64,000 nucleotides of DNA, taken from NCBI GenBank assembly GCA_001801815.1, contig MGXU01000010.1:320332-384331 (forward strand). The letters run 5' to 3'. This document shows positions 46,363 through 55,410 of the stretch, piece after piece. The position numbers were made by a program, and so were the translations under genes. The notes under the pieces were generated by a model. It was not told where the DNA came from. It did no database searches and worked only from the letters and a program-made list of their open reading frames with translations. The DNA is from Gammaproteobacteria bacterium RIFCSPHIGHO2_12_FULL_36_30. GTDB lineage: Bacteria > Pseudomonadota > Gammaproteobacteria > Coxiellales > Coxiellaceae. How positions within the stretch are numbered: position 1 is the first letter of the stretch; the number at the start of each line of letters is the position of its first letter.

Positions 46363-47324
46363 AGGTCGGCGTGGTCGCTAGCGCTTCCACTTCCATTCGT
46401 ACTAATATACTTTATCACATCTTCAACTAAATTTTTATCCTGCGGATCCAACACAATCAAATTTTTCCAACTCCGCAACCAAGTCATTTGTCTTTTTGCT
46501 AATTGTCTTGTTGCAGCAATTGCCTTTAATTTCATTGTCTCGAAATCAGTTTTACCATCTAAATATTCCCATACTTGTCGATATCCAACAATACGCATGG
46601 ATGGTAAATCAGAATACATATCAGGTCGTTCACGCAATGCACGCACTTCATCAATTAATCCCGCATCCAACATTTTCTCAAAACGTTTTGCAATATTATT
46701 ATGTAACCATGCACGATCTTCTGGAATTAAAGCAATAGAAATCACATCACTCGAATTTAATAATGGTGATTGATTATTTTTTTGCAAAGTTGAAATTGCT
46801 TTTCCTGTTAACATAAACACTTCTAACGCACGCGAAATACGCTGCGGATCTTGTGGTTTTATTTTTTTTGCAGATACAGGATCAATTTCTGCTAAACGTT
46901 TATGCATAGCAATCCAACCTATTTTTTCCGCATCACGCATTAATTCATCGCGAATTTTTTTATTAGCGGTTGGTAATTCTGCCAGGCCAAATAATAATTT
47001 ATGAAAATAAAGCATCGTGCCACCCACTAATAATGGCACGCGATCGCAAGATAAAATCGAATTAATTTCACGCACTGCATCAGCACAAAACTGACCAGCG
47101 GAATAACTTACAGCAGGATCACATAAATTAATTAATCGATGTGGCGCAATTTTTAATTCTGCAGCTGTTGGTTTTCCAGTTCCAATATCCATTCCACGAT
47201 ACACTAACGCAGAATCAACGCTGATAATATCGGCCGGTATTTTCTGCGTTAATTGTATTGCAAGATCCGTTTTGCCGCATGCAGTTGGACCCATTAAACA
47301 AATAATTTTTTTAGAACCGATCAT
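46359..47324 (-). CDS. miaA: tRNA dimethylallyltransferase
   Basis: 321 residues. P-loop LMGPTACGKTDLAIQL, DSALVYRGMDIGTGKP, ISRALEVFMLTGKAIS and MTWLRSWKN. Prenylates A37 of tRNAs reading U-starting codons. Start set at ATG 47324 after GGTGG; the GTG at 47336 would add four residues. In many gammaproteobacteria it lies near mutL and amiB; not so here. Confidence 0.95.
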   Translation of the reverse strand: MIGSKKIICLMGPTACGKTDLAIQLTQKIPADIISVDSALVYRGMDIGTGKPTAAELKIAPHRLINLCDPAVSYSAGQFCADAVREINSILSCDRVPLLVGGTMLYFHKLLFGLAELPTANKKIRDELMRDAEKIGWIAMHKRLAEIDPVSAKKIKPQDPQRISRALEVFMLTGKAISTLQKNNQSPLLNSSDVISIALIPEDRAWLHNNIAKRFEKMLDAGLIDEVRALRERPDMYSDLPSMRIVGYRQVWEYLDGKTDFETMKLKAIAATRQLAKRQMTWLRSWKNLIVLDPQDKNLVEDVIKYISTNGSGSASDHADL

Positions 47325-47356
47325 TCGATCCACCAAAACGCCGATCTTGATGTGAT

Positions 47357-47806
47357 TTAACCAACAAAAGCTCGCTTTTGTGCTTTCGCTTTAGAAGCAA
47401 CACAATTATTTCCATCAAAACGTGCATTCACAATCATACCCATTTTATTAATTTCAAATTCTGTGTTACACCAAAAAGTTTCATTTTGTTCTGCAATACT
47501 CGATGGCGAATGACTTAACATACCATTCGTATTTTGCTGCGGATTAACACGTCCGGTTGGAATAACTGGAACATCATTATTTTTTTCGAATTTTATTTTT
47601 TCAACTGTGCGATACGTATATAACTCGTTTCCATTTTTCAAAGTTGTTTCATCGATTGGTTGACCCCATGTATGCACTAACGCTGATTTTGGTGCGCCTT
47701 GCCATGAATTAACTGCCATCGAATAATTTTTTGTGTTGCCACAACCGAACAATAAAAAAGCAGTAGAGAATAATACACTGAATTGAAGAATTTTTTTGAC
47801 GTACAT
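47357..47806 (-). CDS. small lipoprotein of unknown function
   Basis: 149 residues with a lipoprotein signal ending FLLFGC-GN (lipobox, Cys22) and an AAAGGA ribosome binding site. Mature part begins with a short WQGAPKSALVHTWGQPIDE segment that resembles the N-part of SmpA/OmlA-like or DUF-type lipoproteins, and has two more cysteines near the C-terminus (WCNTEF, NCVAS) that could form a disulphide. No family recognised. Immediately upstream of miaA. Confidence 0.7.
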   Translation of the reverse strand: MYVKKILQFSVLFSTAFLLFGCGNTKNYSMAVNSWQGAPKSALVHTWGQPIDETTLKNGNELYTYRTVEKIKFEKNNDVPVIPTGRVNPQQNTNGMLSHSPSSIAEQNETFWCNTEFEINKMGMIVNARFDGNNCVASKAKAQKRAFVG

Positions 47807-47925
47807 ATTTTGATTCCTTTCTGTTAAAAATAAATTTCGCTAAATGATAACATGATTTTTTGCTGAAAATTAGCTATAATCTCGTTTCATTATCAAAATA
47901 AATGTTTCCCAATAGGAGAAATGTA

Positions 47926-48222
47926 ATGTCAAGTGAAGGCTATCATGAACCGATTGAAGAATTATCCGATGAAACTCGCGATATGCATCGCGCCGTACAA
48001 TCTTTAATGGAAGAGTTTGAAGCAATGGATTGGTATAATCAACGCGTCGATGCTTGCAAAAATCCTGACTTAAAAAAAATTCTTATCCACAATCGCGATG
48101 ATGAAAAAGAACATGCTGCGATGCTGCTACAATGGATTCGCAAACACGATGTTCGCTTTGAAAAAGAATTACAAGAATGGGTATTAGATGCTAAAGATTT
48201 AAATCAGCACGAAGATCATTAA
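47926..48222 (+). CDS. encapsulated-ferritin-type (EncFtn) ferroxidase
   Basis: 98 residues from ATG 47926 (AGGAGAA before it; ATG 47902 is a poorer choice). The sequence follows the EncFtn pattern known from Rhodospirillum rubrum: MEEFEAMDWYNQRVDA then HNRDDEKEHAAM. The di-iron ligands Glu30/32, Glu60 and His63, and Trp36/Tyr37, all correspond. This family forms a ring-shaped decamer whose iron-oxidising centre lies at a subunit interface and which normally works in an encapsulin shell. Here the 98-residue chain ends EDH, without the shell-targeting GSLxIGSLR-type tail, and murI, not an encapsulin gene, follows after one base. Confidence 0.85.
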   Translation: MSSEGYHEPIEELSDETRDMHRAVQSLMEEFEAMDWYNQRVDACKNPDLKKILIHNRDDEKEHAAMLLQWIRKHDVRFEKELQEWVLDAKDLNQHEDH

Positions 48223-48223
48223 C

Positions 48224-49039
48224 ATGTCAGAAAAAACTGAAAGACCCATTGGTATTTTTGATAGCGGCATTGGCGGATTAACCATTGCACAAGCACTTGT
48301 TGAAAAATTACCGAATGAAAATATTATTTATTTCGGCGACACAGCGCATTTACCTTATGGCGATAAATCTATTGCTGCAATTCAATCCTATTCTGTAAAA
48401 ATAGCGCATATGTTATTACAACAAGAATGCAAATTAATTTTAATTGCGTGTAATACCGCATCAGCGGCTGCTTTTGATTTGGTAAAAGAATATTGCGGAA
48501 TTAAAGCGGAAGTGATGGATGTAATTGATCCTGTCATCCATCATTTAAAAAAATCTTATACGAAAAAAAATATTGGATTGATTGCGACGAAAGCAACGGT
48601 AAATTCTAACGTGTACAAAAAGAAAGTGGATGCATTAAATATTGGTATTAACTTAAAATCACAAGCAACACCAATTTTAGCATCGTTAATTGAAGAAGGT
48701 TTTCACAGTAAAAAAGTCATCGATTTAGTTTTAGCGGAATATTTATCTCAAAAAAATTTAAACGATATTGAAGCATTGATTTTAGCGTGCACACATTATC
48801 CTGTTGTGAAAAAAAATATTAATACATTTTATGAAAATAAAATTGACATCATCGATCCATCTGAAATTGTCGCAAATGCGGTGAAAGCGCGTTTAGAATC
48901 GAATAACGCGATTAATAAAAATAAAACAAAAGGCACAAAACATTTTTATATTTCGGATTACACACAAACATTTGCGGATAATACTAAATTATTTTTTGAT
49001 GAAGAAATTAATTTGGAACATTATCCGATTTGGGATTGA
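48224..49039 (+). CDS. murI: glutamate racemase
   Basis: 271 residues. FDSGIGGLTIAQAL, YFGDTAHLPYGDKS, catalytic cysteine LIACNTASAAAF, and second cysteine LACTHYPVVKK. Makes D-glutamate for peptidoglycan. Starts one base after the EncFtn stop, so co-transcribed with it. Complete enzyme, no signs of alteration. Confidence 0.95.
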   Translation: MSEKTERPIGIFDSGIGGLTIAQALVEKLPNENIIYFGDTAHLPYGDKSIAAIQSYSVKIAHMLLQQECKLILIACNTASAAAFDLVKEYCGIKAEVMDVIDPVIHHLKKSYTKKNIGLIATKATVNSNVYKKKVDALNIGINLKSQATPILASLIEEGFHSKKVIDLVLAEYLSQKNLNDIEALILACTHYPVVKKNINTFYENKIDIIDPSEIVANAVKARLESNNAINKNKTKGTKHFYISDYTQTFADNTKLFFDEEINLEHYPIWD

Positions 49040-49056
49040 AATATAAATTCCATGGA

Positions 49057-50274
49057 TTAATGCCCACTGCTAGCAGCTGCATTTATTTGCCTCCATAGAA
49101 CTATCCCGGACAACAGTCCCAAAGTCATCACGACAACAGCTAATGGTAACTGTGTTGTGTCTGGTAAAATAGCCATAAATGCGGAAAAAATACCTGTCAA
49201 TAATATTTGTAGACTACTGAATAATGCACTGGCTTTACCTGCTGTCGTTGCGGAAAAATTATGTAATGCCATTGCAATCGAATTTGAAAAAATCAACGCT
49301 TGACCAAAAGTAGCCAACATCATCGGTATAATAATATAAATAAGAAGTATTTTATGGTCTATCATGGTGAGCGCCATTGCTATACCGGATAAAATAATAA
49401 GTAATGCGCCTAACGCAAAAATAGGTTCCGTTCCAAATTTAATAACTAATTTTTTATTCATTGACGCTGCGGTGTAATATGGTATTGCAACTAGGATAGC
49501 CAACCAACCGTATTCACTCGGTGAAAATCCAAGAACATTTTGAATTAAAAAAGGCGTCATCACGTTATAAGCAACAACGACTACGTACGCAAATAATCCA
49601 CCCAAAAGAAACTGCATAAAAATACGATTTTTAATGATGACTTTATAATCAGACAATGTTTTTTGAAAAAATATTTTACTGCTAACATTTCTTTCTGACT
49701 TTGATGATGTTTCAGGAAGCAAGCGCCATAGAATTAAAAAAAGACTTGTCCCTAAAAACAGTAAAAAAACAAAATCCGCTCGCCAACCAAAATATTCGGA
49801 TAAATAAGCACCAATGATTGGAGATACGCCAAATCCTATTGCAAAGCCCATTGAAGCATATGAAGCGGCACTTGCTAATTCTCGACCGCTAAAACAATCA
49901 CGCAAGATTGAGCGTCCATTTGTAAGCAGGCTTCCACATCCAATACCTTGCAATAAACGTGCAAATAGGAAGACATTTTGCGTATGTGAAAATATATTAA
50001 CGACACATCCGATACAAAAAATAAATATGCCCAGCAGTAATATTGGTTTTCGCCCAAAGCGATCAGATAATGGCCCGTAAATAATCTGAGAAAATCCGAA
50101 TCCAATTAAAAAAATAGCGATTGAATTTTTAATTGCAACTGGTGAGATATGAAGTGCGTGGGATATAGCAGGAAAAGCGGGTAAATATAATGCAATTGCC
50201 GCTTGGCTTAATGTTGTCATCCACATCACTAATAAAGTAATTTTGTATTTATCTTGTGCCGCGATTATTCTCAT
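49057..50274 (-). CDS. MFS exporter, Bcr/CflA type, second copy
   Basis: 405 residues with 12 predicted helices. Features IALYLPAFPAISHAL in helix 1, GPLSDRFGRKPILL, and LFARLLQGIGCGSLLTNGRSILRD. Same group as the exporter at 6.7 kb but only moderately similar in visible motifs. GGATTAA precedes ATG. The gene is 17 bases beyond murI tail to tail. A long dyad lies in its upstream region. Substrate unknown; members export drugs or small peptides and sulfonamides. Confidence 0.85.
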   Translation of the reverse strand: MRIIAAQDKYKITLLVMWMTTLSQAAIALYLPAFPAISHALHISPVAIKNSIAIFLIGFGFSQIIYGPLSDRFGRKPILLLGIFIFCIGCVVNIFSHTQNVFLFARLLQGIGCGSLLTNGRSILRDCFSGRELASAASYASMGFAIGFGVSPIIGAYLSEYFGWRADFVFLLFLGTSLFLILWRLLPETSSKSERNVSSKIFFQKTLSDYKVIIKNRIFMQFLLGGLFAYVVVVAYNVMTPFLIQNVLGFSPSEYGWLAILVAIPYYTAASMNKKLVIKFGTEPIFALGALLIILSGIAMALTMIDHKILLIYIIIPMMLATFGQALIFSNSIAMALHNFSATTAGKASALFSSLQILLTGIFSAFMAILPDTTQLPLAVVVMTLGLLSGIVLWRQINAAASSGH

Positions 50275-50355
50275 TTAATCCAATTTTATTTTTTCAAGGA
50301 ATTAATGTTCGTAAATATTCCTTCGGTGTAATAATTTTTCCGGTAATACTTATAC

Positions 50356-50387
50356 ATAGGTATATAACAGTATAGTCATATACCCAT
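50356..50387. promoter_or_regulatory. 10-base-arm dyad between putA and the MFS gene
   Basis: ATAGGTATAT (50356-50365) and its near complement ATATACCCAT (50378-50387) with a 12-base spacer, nine of ten positions pairing. It sits in the 122-base intergenic region, about 80 bases before the MFS start and just past the end of putA. A TetR- or LysR-like operator is plausible; no regulator gene is adjacent. Confidence 0.45.
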
Positions 50388-50396
50388 ACGCAAGTA

Positions 50397-53300
50397 CTAG
50401 TCATCCACCGCCAACAACTGCGCATTCCCACCCATCGCTGTCGTATTAATTGTCATCGTACTTTCTCTACATAAACGCAATAAATAATGTGGGCCGCCGG
50501 CTTTTGGACCTGTTCCAGATAATCCACAACCACCAAATGGTTGTACGCCAACAACTGCACCTGTCATTGTGCGATTTACATAAATATTGCCTGTTTTTAT
50601 GCGTTTTTGAATTGCATCAATTGTTAAATCAATTCGACTTTGAATACCAAATGTTAAGCCGTAGCCTAAATTATTTATTTCGTCGATCACGCGATCTAAT
50701 TCTTTTCGCTTAAATCTCAGCACATGCAGCACTGGTCCAAATACTTCTTTTTTTAAAGTTGATAATTGTGGAATTTCAAATGCAACCGGTGCGATAAATG
50801 TTCCATTTTTTGTATCTGCATTTAATTCCATTTGTGCAATGAATTTTGCTTGCGCGTTCATCTCGTCAATATGCGCTTGCAAAGTTTTTTGTGCGCCTGC
50901 ATCAATTACTGGACCCACATCAGTTGATAAATAAGCTGAATTTGCAACGCGCCATGTTTTCATCGCGCCTTGTAACATATGAATAAATTCATCTGCAATT
51001 TCTTCTTGAATAAATACAACACGCAATGCAGAACAACGCTGCCCTGCACTTCCAAATGCAGAAATCATCACATCACCCACAACTTGTTCTAATAATGCAG
51101 ATGAATCTACAATCATTGCATTCATTCCGCCCGTTTCTGCAATGAATGGAACAATTGCACCTTTTTTATTTGCTAATGTTAATTGAATTGTTTTTGCTGT
51201 ATCCGTTGAGCCAGTAAACAAAACACCAGAGGATCTTTCATCTGCAATTAAAGCATTGCCAATTTTTCCACCGGAACCCGGAACACATTGTAAAACAGAT
51301 TTTGGAACACCCGCTTCGTGAAATAATTCAACAGCGCGCGCAGCAATTAAAGGTGTTTGCGTTGCAGGTTTTGTAATGACACAATTTCCCGCAACTAAAC
51401 TTGCTGCCAATTGTCCTGTAAAAATAGCTAACGGAAAATTCCATGGGCTAACACAAATCACTGTGCCTAAACCATGCATGCGCAACACATTAGATTCACC
51501 TGTTGGACCTGGCATATTTTCTGGTGCTAAAATTTTTCGTGCGATTTTTGCATAGTATCTACAAAAATCAACCGCTTCACGCACTTCTGAAATTGCATCA
51601 GGAAAAAATTTTCCTGCTTCACGAATTAATAATACTAATAATTCAGCTTGGTTTTTTTCCATTAAGTCGGCGGTTTTCTCAAGTAATTCTGCGCGTTTTT
51701 CAACACTCAATTGATCCCATTCAAATTCAGCTTGTTTTGCAGTGTTTAAAGCGATATCGACATCTGTTGCTTCTGCTAATTTTACAAAACCAACAATATC
51801 ATCGTGGTTATTTGGATTGCGTACTTCATTCACACCACCATCAAAATTCCACTGATGATTTTCAAACGTTTCCATTTCATTCATTAATTCTGCTAAACAA
51901 TCTTCGCGCGTAAAATCAAAGCCGGTTGAATTAATTCTGCCGTCAGGAAAAAGATTTCGCGGTAATGGAATTTTTAAATTGGGAATGGATGATAACAATT
52001 TTAATTTATCCATCGGACATTGCGTTAACGATGCAACAGGCACATCACGATTTGCAATTTGATGCACAAAAGAACTGTTCGCACCATTTTCCAATAATCG
52101 ACGCACTAAATAAGGCAATAAATCTTTATGTTGTCCCACTGGTGCGTAAATACGACTTTGTGCGTGATATTTTTCTGAAGAAACTAAAACATTATGCAAT
52201 GGTTTTCCCATGCCTTGAAGATTTTGAAATTCATAAATATATTTTTTATCTTGTGTTAAAAATAAAATTGCTGCAACAGAATATGCGTTATGTGTTGCAA
52301 ATTGTGGGTAAATTGCATCTTGCGCAGATAATAATAATTTTGCGCATGCAAGATAACTCACATCGGTTGATACTTTACGCGTGAAAACAGGATAATTTTC
52401 AAATCCACCCACCTGCGCTAATTTAATTTCTGTATCCCAATATGCGCCTTTCACTAATCGCACACAGATTTTTTTATGATGCGCGCGCGCTAATTCAATT
52501 AAATATTCAATCACTGGAAATCCGCGTTTTTGATACGCTTGCACAGCTAAACCTAAACCATTCCAATTTGCAAAAACAGGATCAGCAAATACCGCTTCAA
52601 AAATATCAAGTGAAATATCTAAACGATTCGCCTCTTCAGCATCAAGCGTCACATACACGCCTAGTTTTTTTGCCTGTAAAGCTAGTGTTTTTATGCGATC
52701 CACTAAAAATGGAACAACCGTTTCTTTTTTTGAAAATTCATAGCGCGGATGAAGAGCGGATAATTTAATTGAAATACTCGGCGATGAAAAATTCTTCTCA
52801 CCCCCACTTTTATTATATTCACCCATCACTTGAATCGCACGTTGATAATCAGAAAAATATTTTTCCGCCTGTTCTTGCGTGCGCGCCATTTCACCCAACA
52901 TATCAAATGAAAATAAATATCCTTGCTCTGTAAATGGTTTTGCATTTTTTAATGCTTCATCAATTGTGCGACCCAACACAAAATGTTCGCTCATAATTTT
53001 CATTGAGCGGCGCACTGCTTGGCGAATCACAGGTTCACCACATCGTCCTAATAATCCGTACCAAACTTTTTTAAAAATATTAGTATGATCACCTAAAACT
53101 TTTCCACCGAGCGCTAAACTTCGCGTCGTTAAATTCACAAAAGTAGATTCACTCGCGCCAATATGTTTTTCCCAATCTGCGCTCGTTAATTTATCGCGAA
53201 TTAATAAATCTTCTGTTTCTTTATCAGGAATGCGTAACAACGCTTCAGCCAAACACATTAACACCGTGCCTTCTTCCGAAGATAAATCATATTCCAACAT

Positions 53301-53513
53301 TAACGCTTCAACACTGGTTTGATCATTTTTTTCATTGCGAACTGTATTGACTAAATCAGTTGCGATATATTCAATTTCACGCTTATTTTCAGGCGAAAAA
53401 GATAATGTTGATAATAATAATTCGACACAGTGTGTTTCGTCGACGTAATAATTTTTTGTAATTTTTTGGCGTGCGCGTGATTGTTTCGGCAATTCATTTT
53501 TAAAAAGTAACAT
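50397..53513 (-). CDS. putA: bifunctional proline dehydrogenase / P5C dehydrogenase
   Basis: 1038 residues. Order: N-terminal arm (about 1-150), PRODH TIM barrel (about 160-480; VRLVKGAYWD, YAPVGQHKDLLPYLVRRLLENG, FVHQIAN), ALDH-fold P5CDH (about 530-1010; EAGKFFPDAISEV, AETGGMNAMIVD, catalytic cysteine in GQRCSALR). The RHH DNA-binding domain of E. coli-type trifunctional PutA is missing, so it acts only as an enzyme. Converts proline to glutamate, feeding AspC and the TCA cycle. Follows ppa by two bases. Confidence 0.94.
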   Translation of the reverse strand: MLLFKNELPKQSRARQKITKNYYVDETHCVELLLSTLSFSPENKREIEYIATDLVNTVRNEKNDQTSVEALMLEYDLSSEEGTVLMCLAEALLRIPDKETEDLLIRDKLTSADWEKHIGASESTFVNLTTRSLALGGKVLGDHTNIFKKVWYGLLGRCGEPVIRQAVRRSMKIMSEHFVLGRTIDEALKNAKPFTEQGYLFSFDMLGEMARTQEQAEKYFSDYQRAIQVMGEYNKSGGEKNFSSPSISIKLSALHPRYEFSKKETVVPFLVDRIKTLALQAKKLGVYVTLDAEEANRLDISLDIFEAVFADPVFANWNGLGLAVQAYQKRGFPVIEYLIELARAHHKKICVRLVKGAYWDTEIKLAQVGGFENYPVFTRKVSTDVSYLACAKLLLSAQDAIYPQFATHNAYSVAAILFLTQDKKYIYEFQNLQGMGKPLHNVLVSSEKYHAQSRIYAPVGQHKDLLPYLVRRLLENGANSSFVHQIANRDVPVASLTQCPMDKLKLLSSIPNLKIPLPRNLFPDGRINSTGFDFTREDCLAELMNEMETFENHQWNFDGGVNEVRNPNNHDDIVGFVKLAEATDVDIALNTAKQAEFEWDQLSVEKRAELLEKTADLMEKNQAELLVLLIREAGKFFPDAISEVREAVDFCRYYAKIARKILAPENMPGPTGESNVLRMHGLGTVICVSPWNFPLAIFTGQLAASLVAGNCVITKPATQTPLIAARAVELFHEAGVPKSVLQCVPGSGGKIGNALIADERSSGVLFTGSTDTAKTIQLTLANKKGAIVPFIAETGGMNAMIVDSSALLEQVVGDVMISAFGSAGQRCSALRVVFIQEEIADEFIHMLQGAMKTWRVANSAYLSTDVGPVIDAGAQKTLQAHIDEMNAQAKFIAQMELNADTKNGTFIAPVAFEIPQLSTLKKEVFGPVLHVLRFKRKELDRVIDEINNLGYGLTFGIQSRIDLTIDAIQKRIKTGNIYVNRTMTGAVVGVQPFGGCGLSGTGPKAGGPHYLLRLCRESTMTINTTAMGGNAQLLAVDD

Positions 53514-53515
53514 AA

Positions 53516-54052
53516 TTAATTTCTCGGCTTAAAACGTGCAATACTGTCATTAATTTCTTTTGCAGCAGCATCTTTATCAAGCCATGCGCCAATCTTGACC
53601 CATTTTCCCGCTTCTAATTTTTTATAATTTTCAAAAAAATGCGTGATGGTATTTAAAGTAATTTCAGGAATATCTTTTAATGTTTTCATATGCGCATAGT
53701 GCACGCATAATTTTTCAATTGGCAATGCCAATACTTTATAATCTTCACCTGATTCATCCGTCATTTGCAAAACGCCCACTGCGCGGCAACGCATAAAACT
53801 GCCTGGTTGAACTGGAAATGGGGTCATGACCAACACATCAACTGGATCACCATCTTGCGATAATGTATTTGGCACGAAACCATAATTGCATGGATAATGC
53901 ATTGCAGTCGGCATAAAACGATCAACCATTAATAAACCAGATTCTTTATCCATTTCATATTTAACAGGTGTGCCATTCGCAGAAATTTCAATTACAACAT
54001 TAAAATCATCTGGAATTTTGCGACCCGGAGAAAGTGCACTTAACGCTGACAT
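53516..54052 (-). CDS. ppa: inorganic pyrophosphatase
   Basis: 178 residues, family I. The metal-binding aspartates are in [12 protein letters not shown] and [13 protein letters not shown]; the N-terminal [11 protein letters not shown] and [15 protein letters not shown] are typical. AAAGGAAA ribosome binding site. Precedes putA in the same operon by two bases; no metabolic reason is obvious. Confidence 0.96.
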   Translation of the reverse strand: MSALSALSPGRKIPDDFNVVIEISANGTPVKYEMDKESGLLMVDRFMPTAMHYPCNYGFVPNTLSQDGDPVDVLVMTPFPVQPGSFMRCRAVGVLQMTDESGEDYKVLALPIEKLCVHYAHMKTLKDIPEITLNTITHFFENYKKLEAGKWVKIGAWLDKDAAAKEINDSIARFKPRN

Positions 54053-54097
54053 ATTTTTTTCCTTTGTATAATTAAAATTGAAAGAATCATATCATAA

Positions 54098-54556
54098 CTA
54101 TTCACGTTTTTTTCTAAAAAATGCTTTTAAAACAGATGAACATTCGTTTTCAAGTATACCACCACTCCACTCAACTTTATGATTATGTCGCACATCATTT
54201 AGTAATTGAAACGCACTTTTTACCGCACCTGCTTTTGGATCATATGCGCCAAATACCAAACGTTCAATTCGTGCATGAATCATCGCACCGACACACATCG
54301 CGCAAGGTTCTAATGTGACATACAACATTGCTTTATTTAAACGATAATTGCCAATATTTTTTGCAGCATTTCGCAATGCAATAATTTCCGCGTGCGCGGT
54401 TGGGTCATGCGATTGAATAGGTTGATTCCACCCTTCTGCAATTATTTTATTATCCAAAACAATCACAGCGCCAACCGGCACTTCACCCTCATTTTCAGCT
54501 TGTTTTGCAAGCATGATGGCATGTTGGATAAATATATTGTCATTATCTAAAATCAT
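54098..54556 (-). CDS. tadA: tRNA-specific adenosine deaminase
   Basis: 152 residues. Zinc and proton-shuttle motif HAEIIALRNAA and PCAMCVGAMIHARIERLVFG; also NYRLNKAMLYVTLEPC. Deaminates A34 of tRNA-Arg(ACG) to inosine. 41 bases before it ends lies ppa in the same direction; a promoter between cannot be excluded. Confidence 0.95.
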   Translation of the reverse strand: MILDNDNIFIQHAIMLAKQAENEGEVPVGAVIVLDNKIIAEGWNQPIQSHDPTAHAEIIALRNAAKNIGNYRLNKAMLYVTLEPCAMCVGAMIHARIERLVFGAYDPKAGAVKSAFQLLNDVRHNHKVEWSGGILENECSSVLKAFFRKKRE

Positions 54557-54647
54557 GCGCGCATATTACACTATTTTTAAAAAACACGGTATTGCAAAAT
54601 AATATTAACATGTTAAATTGTCATATCATTTGACGAAGCTTCTATGT

Positions 54648-54670
54648 GATGTATACAATAGATGTATACA
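54648..54670. promoter_or_regulatory. tandem GATGTATACA operator at vapBC
   Basis: Two direct copies of GATGTATACA (54648-54657, 54661-54670), each containing the palindrome TGTATACA, 13 bases apart, in front of the ribosome binding site GAGGTG. This matches the antitoxin operator position, likely bound by the RHH dimer. Confidence 0.6.
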
Positions 54671-54685
54671 TTATGAGGTGACGCC

Positions 54686-54931
54686 ATGATTCGCACACAG
54701 GTTTACATTACTAAAGAAGAAAAAAAGATGTTAACGCAGTTGTCAAAACAGACTGGTGACTCGCAAAGTGAGCTGATTCGCAAAGCTATTGAGCTACTCA
54801 AAAATGCCCTCAAAAAAAAATCGAGTGATAGACTACAAGCTTTACGTGCAGCGCGTGGTATATGGGAAGGCAGAAGTGATGATGAATTTATCGCTATTCG
54901 TAAAAGCTTGGATAGGAAATTTAAAGAATAG
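54686..54931 (+). CDS. vapB: ribbon-helix-helix antitoxin (VapB/CopG-like)
   Basis: 81 residues. RHH at the N-terminus: RTQVYITKEEKKMLTQLSKQTGDSQSELIRKAIELL, then a basic C-terminal arm with RDRLQALRAARGIWEGRSDD, the toxin-wrapping tail. GAGGTG seven bases before ATG. Ends nine bases before the PIN-toxin gene. Binds the operator repeats upstream and neutralises VapC. Confidence 0.85.
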   Translation: MIRTQVYITKEEKKMLTQLSKQTGDSQSELIRKAIELLKNALKKKSSDRLQALRAARGIWEGRSDDEFIAIRKSLDRKFKE

Positions 54932-54940
54932 GGTTTATGC

Positions 54941-55324
54941 ATGAAAAAAATTTCATTACTGATCGATACAAATGTAATTATTGACTACCTACGCAATAAC
55001 GCACAAGCAGCAGATTACTTAGAAAATTTATCTGCATCTATTGTGTTATCTACTATTTCTGTTGCGGAAATTTATGCGGGAATTCGAAATGGCGCAGAAG
55101 AGCAAACGGTAGAGAATTTACTACGAACCATGATCATTCTGCCAGTGGATCATGCAATCGCAAGTGTGGGCGGATCATTTTGCAAAAAATATAAAAATAG
55201 TCATGGGGTTGGTTTAGCAGATGCGCTCATCGCCGCAACAGCACAACAACACGAAGCAATATTAGTCACCCTCAACACAAAACATTTTCCAATGGTAAAA
55301 ACAGTAAAACCATACAACAAATAG
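54941..55324 (+). CDS. vapC: PIN-domain RNase toxin (VapC)
   Basis: 127 residues. The four acidic residues of the PIN active site are in LIDTNVIIDYL, VAEIYAGIRNG, and GLADALIAATA. Mg2+-dependent RNase, typically cutting initiator tRNA or the sarcin-ricin loop. Paired with a VapB-like antitoxin; complete and apparently intact. Confidence 0.88.
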   Translation: MKKISLLIDTNVIIDYLRNNAQAADYLENLSASIVLSTISVAEIYAGIRNGAEEQTVENLLRTMIILPVDHAIASVGGSFCKKYKNSHGVGLADALIAATAQQHEAILVTLNTKHFPMVKTVKPYNK

Positions 55325-55410
55325 AATAGATCTACGCATCACACTGGTTTCAAATAGTAGAATAACTGCGTATAGTGGGACTACACGTAATTGCCACGGA
55401 AGCGCAATTC

